From JAFMIX01 sp031371425 (GTDB lineage: Bacteria; Verrucomicrobiota; Verrucomicrobiia; Limisphaerales; JAFMIX01), in the NCBI GenBank assembly GCA_031371425.1, contig JANMJO010000225.1, positions 1-14,713 on the forward strand: DNA of 14,713 nucleotides. The letters are read 5' to 3'. The position numbers and the translations under genes were made by a program. Of the stretch, positions 12,862-14,713 are shown one piece after another. The notes beneath the pieces were generated by a model that was not told the DNA's origin, ran no database searches, and saw nothing but the letters and a program-made list of their open reading frames with translations. Within the stretch, counting starts at the first letter, position 1; each line of letters begins with the position of its first letter.

Positions 12862-14713
12862 AACTCGCCCATTCCACACAAAGCAACTTCGCTTGCTCCA
12901 AAACCGTCTGCGTTGCCTTTTCCTGCTTGTCCGGCGGGTAGCCGTATTTGCGGAGGATGCGGCGGACGAGGACGCGGATTTGGGCTTGGGCGGATTCGCG
13001 CAGCGTCCAGTCAATGGTCACGCTCTTGCGGACGTGGGCAACCAATTCGCGGGCGATGTCCTTCAAGGTTGGTTCACCCAGCACTTTCACGGCGCTGTCG
13101 TTCACTTCCAACGCATCGTAAAACGCCACTTCGTCATCGGTCAGGCCGAGGTCTTTGCCACGCTTCTGGCCTTCACGCATTTGCTTTGCGAGTTCGATCA
13201 GTTCTGCGATGACCTGGGCGGCTTCGATGGTGCGGTTTTGGTAGCGGCGGATGGTGGCCTCCAGCATCTCGGCGAAGGAGCGGGACTGGACGAGGTATTT
13301 CTTCGAGCGGATTTTTAGTTCGTTGTTGAGCAGCTTTTGCAACAACTCAACGGCAAGATTGCGCTGGGGCAGATGCTGAACTTCCGCCAGAAACTCGTCG
13401 GACAAGATGGAGATGTCCGGCTTCTTCAATCCAGCGGCGTCAAAGATGTCTATTACCTTGTCCGAGGAAATGGCGCGCGACACGATTTGCCGGACGGCCA
13501 GCTCCAATTCTTCTGGCGATTTTCCGCCGCCTTCACTGATGCTCTTGGCCAGCACGGCACGGACTTCCTGAAAGAATCCGACTTCATCGCGAATCTCCAA
13601 AGCCGAGTCGTGCGGCACGGCCAATGCGAACGCCTTCGACAAATCTGATACGGCTTGCAGATAGCGTTGCTTACCGTCTTTTTGTTGCAACACATGCTCG
13701 GTAGCTTGAGCAATTAACGGCAATCGTTTCGCCGCCGTGGTTTCAGCAGCGGTTTCATAATCAAAACCGTGCAAGATGTCACAGACTTGCTCATATCTTT
13801 TTAGCATTTCTGAAACCGCCAATTCCTGGTCGAGTGTAATGTCGCCTTTGCCTTTGCTGTTCGTGTAATCGGCCAGCGCCTGTTTCAATTCCTCCGCCAG
13901 TCCGAGATAATCCACCACCAAACCGCCCGGCTTGTCTTTGAAAACCCGGTTCACCCGCGCGATGGCTTGCATCAGGCCGTGCCCGCGCATCGGTTTGTCC
14001 ACATACATCGTGTGCAGGCTCGGCGCATCAAAGCCGGTCAGCCACATGTCGCGCACGATGACGATACGGAACGGCTTTTTCGGATTCTTGAACGCCTTCG
14101 CCAGTTCTTCGCGCCGGGCCTTGCTGCGAATGTGCTGCTGCCATTCCAGTTTGTCGGAAGCCGAGCCGGACATGACGATCTTCATCACGCCTTTGTCATC
14201 GTCGTCGTGATGCCAGTCCGGGCGCAGTTTCTGGATCGCCTTGTATAGCTCCACGCAAATGCGGCGGCTCATGCAGACCACCATCGCCTTGCCTTCCATC
14301 GCGGCGTAACGCGCTTCCCAATGCTTCACCAAATCTTCCGCCACGAGTGCGATGCGTTTGTCCGTCCCGACCATCGCTTCCAGTTGCGCCCACTTCCGGC
14401 GCAGACTTTCCTTTGTGGCTTCCTCCGCGTCTTCCGTCACTTCCTCAAAGTTCGGGTCAATCTTCGGGCGTTCTTCCGGCTTCAAATCAATCTTCGCCAG
14501 CCGCGCTGCGTAATAGATCGGCACGGTGGCCTTGTCCTCCTTCGATTGCAGGATGTCGTAAACATCAATGTAATCGCCGAACACGGCTTGCGTATTCTTG
14601 TCGCCGCTTTCAATCGGCGTGCCGGTAAAGCCGATGAACGACGCCTTGGGCAGCGCATCCCGGATATGCTTGGCGAAGCCGTCAATGAAATCGTATTGGC
14701 TGCGGTGCGCTTC
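12860..14713 (-). CDS. hsdR: type I restriction endonuclease subunit R (HsdR), C-terminal part
   Basis: The last 617 residues of a large ATP-dependent translocase/nuclease subunit; the 5' end lies beyond the window. At the right edge the frame reads EAHRSQYDF, so the edge cuts the DEAH box (motif II). Then come motif III FIGFTGTPIE, DYIDVYDI, a second RecA-like domain with MVVCMSRRICVELYK, motif V DMWLTGFDAPSLHTMYVDKP and motif VI QAIARVNRVFKDKPGG. The C-terminal helical domain (DUF3387-like) includes DDEVAFYDAL and ILRKYGYPPDKQEKA. The N-terminal PD-(D/E)XK nuclease domain and Walker A are not visible. A GTG at 14584 is internal, not a start. By eye, 13680-13860 is more AT-rich than the neighbouring genes, which fits a horizontally moved defence gene. 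hsdM and hsdS are not in the window and would be expected to the right. Confidence 0.95.
   Translation of the reverse strand, partial: EAHRSQYDFIDGFAKHIRDALPKASFIGFTGTPIESGDKNTQAVFGDYIDVYDILQSKEDKATVPIYYAARLAKIDLKPEERPKIDPNFEEVTEDAEEATKESLRRKWAQLEAMVGTDKRIALVAEDLVKHWEARYAAMEGKAMVVCMSRRICVELYKAIQKLRPDWHHDDDDKGVMKIVMSGSASDKLEWQQHIRSKARREELAKAFKNPKKPFRIVIVRDMWLTGFDAPSLHTMYVDKPMRGHGLMQAIARVNRVFKDKPGGLVVDYLGLAEELKQALADYTNSKGKGDITLDQELAVSEMLKRYEQVCDILHGFDYETAAETTAAKRLPLIAQATEHVLQQKDGKQRYLQAVSDLSKAFALAVPHDSALEIRDEVGFFQEVRAVLAKSISEGGGKSPEELELAVRQIVSRAISSDKVIDIFDAAGLKKPDISILSDEFLAEVQHLPQRNLAVELLQKLLNNELKIRSKKYLVQSRSFAEMLEATIRRYQNRTIEAAQVIAELIELAKQMREGQKRGKDLGLTDDEVAFYDALEVNDSAVKVLGEPTLKDIARELVAHVRKSVTIDWTLRESAQAQIRVLVRRILRKYGYPPDKQEKATQTVLEQAKLLCVEWAS

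Overview
The window looks like a chromosomal segment of a GC-rich Gram-negative bacterium, most probably of the Verrucomicrobiota (Pedosphaera/Limisphaerales-like). I infer this from four things: an outer-membrane/Wzc/Wza-type export operon, an LPS Kdo gene, menaquinone synthesis by the futalosine route, and genes without clear Shine-Dalgarno sites separated by several families of palindromic intergenic repeats. No ribosomal RNA or marker tree was available, so the phylum is an inference.

Layout. 159-4721 (minus) is an exopolysaccharide-export operon transcribed leftward: an outer-membrane beta-barrel protein, a strong intrinsic terminator-like hairpin, a Wzc-like chain-length regulator/tyrosine autokinase, a Wza-like SLBB lipoprotein and a small membrane-anchored FHA protein. 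Divergent from it on the plus strand are kdsD (arabinose-5-phosphate isomerase, Kdo/LPS precursor) and a secreted alpha/beta hydrolase. Next come trpS and recF on the minus strand. From 9102 to 12753 (plus) lies a menaquinone cluster: ubiX-type flavin prenyltransferase, ubiA/mqnP-type prenyltransferase, a small DUF4870-type membrane protein and mqnE (aminofutalosine synthase). The right end holds the C-terminal two-thirds or so of a type I restriction HsdR subunit, cut by the window edge inside its DEAH box.

The unusual content is in the repeats and scars. First, mqnE carries an exactly 150-bp, in-frame, multi-hairpin palindromic element with terminal inverted repeats; it adds 50 low-complexity residues to a core metabolic enzyme. 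Second, between ubiX and ubiA is a chimeric relic made of the first 23 codons of a second ubiA fused to the last 21 codons of a second ubiX. The differences from the intact ubiX are mostly synonymous, as if two diverged alleles of the locus had been joined end to end. Each half has a different palindromic repeat in the equivalent spacer. Third, the divergent recF/ubiX spacer holds seven 12-bp telomere-like units followed by an inverted arm. Further repeats with short units of about 7-11 bp sit against the stop codons of trpS, recF and hsdR. No transposase, integrase, tRNA, rRNA or CRISPR array was seen.
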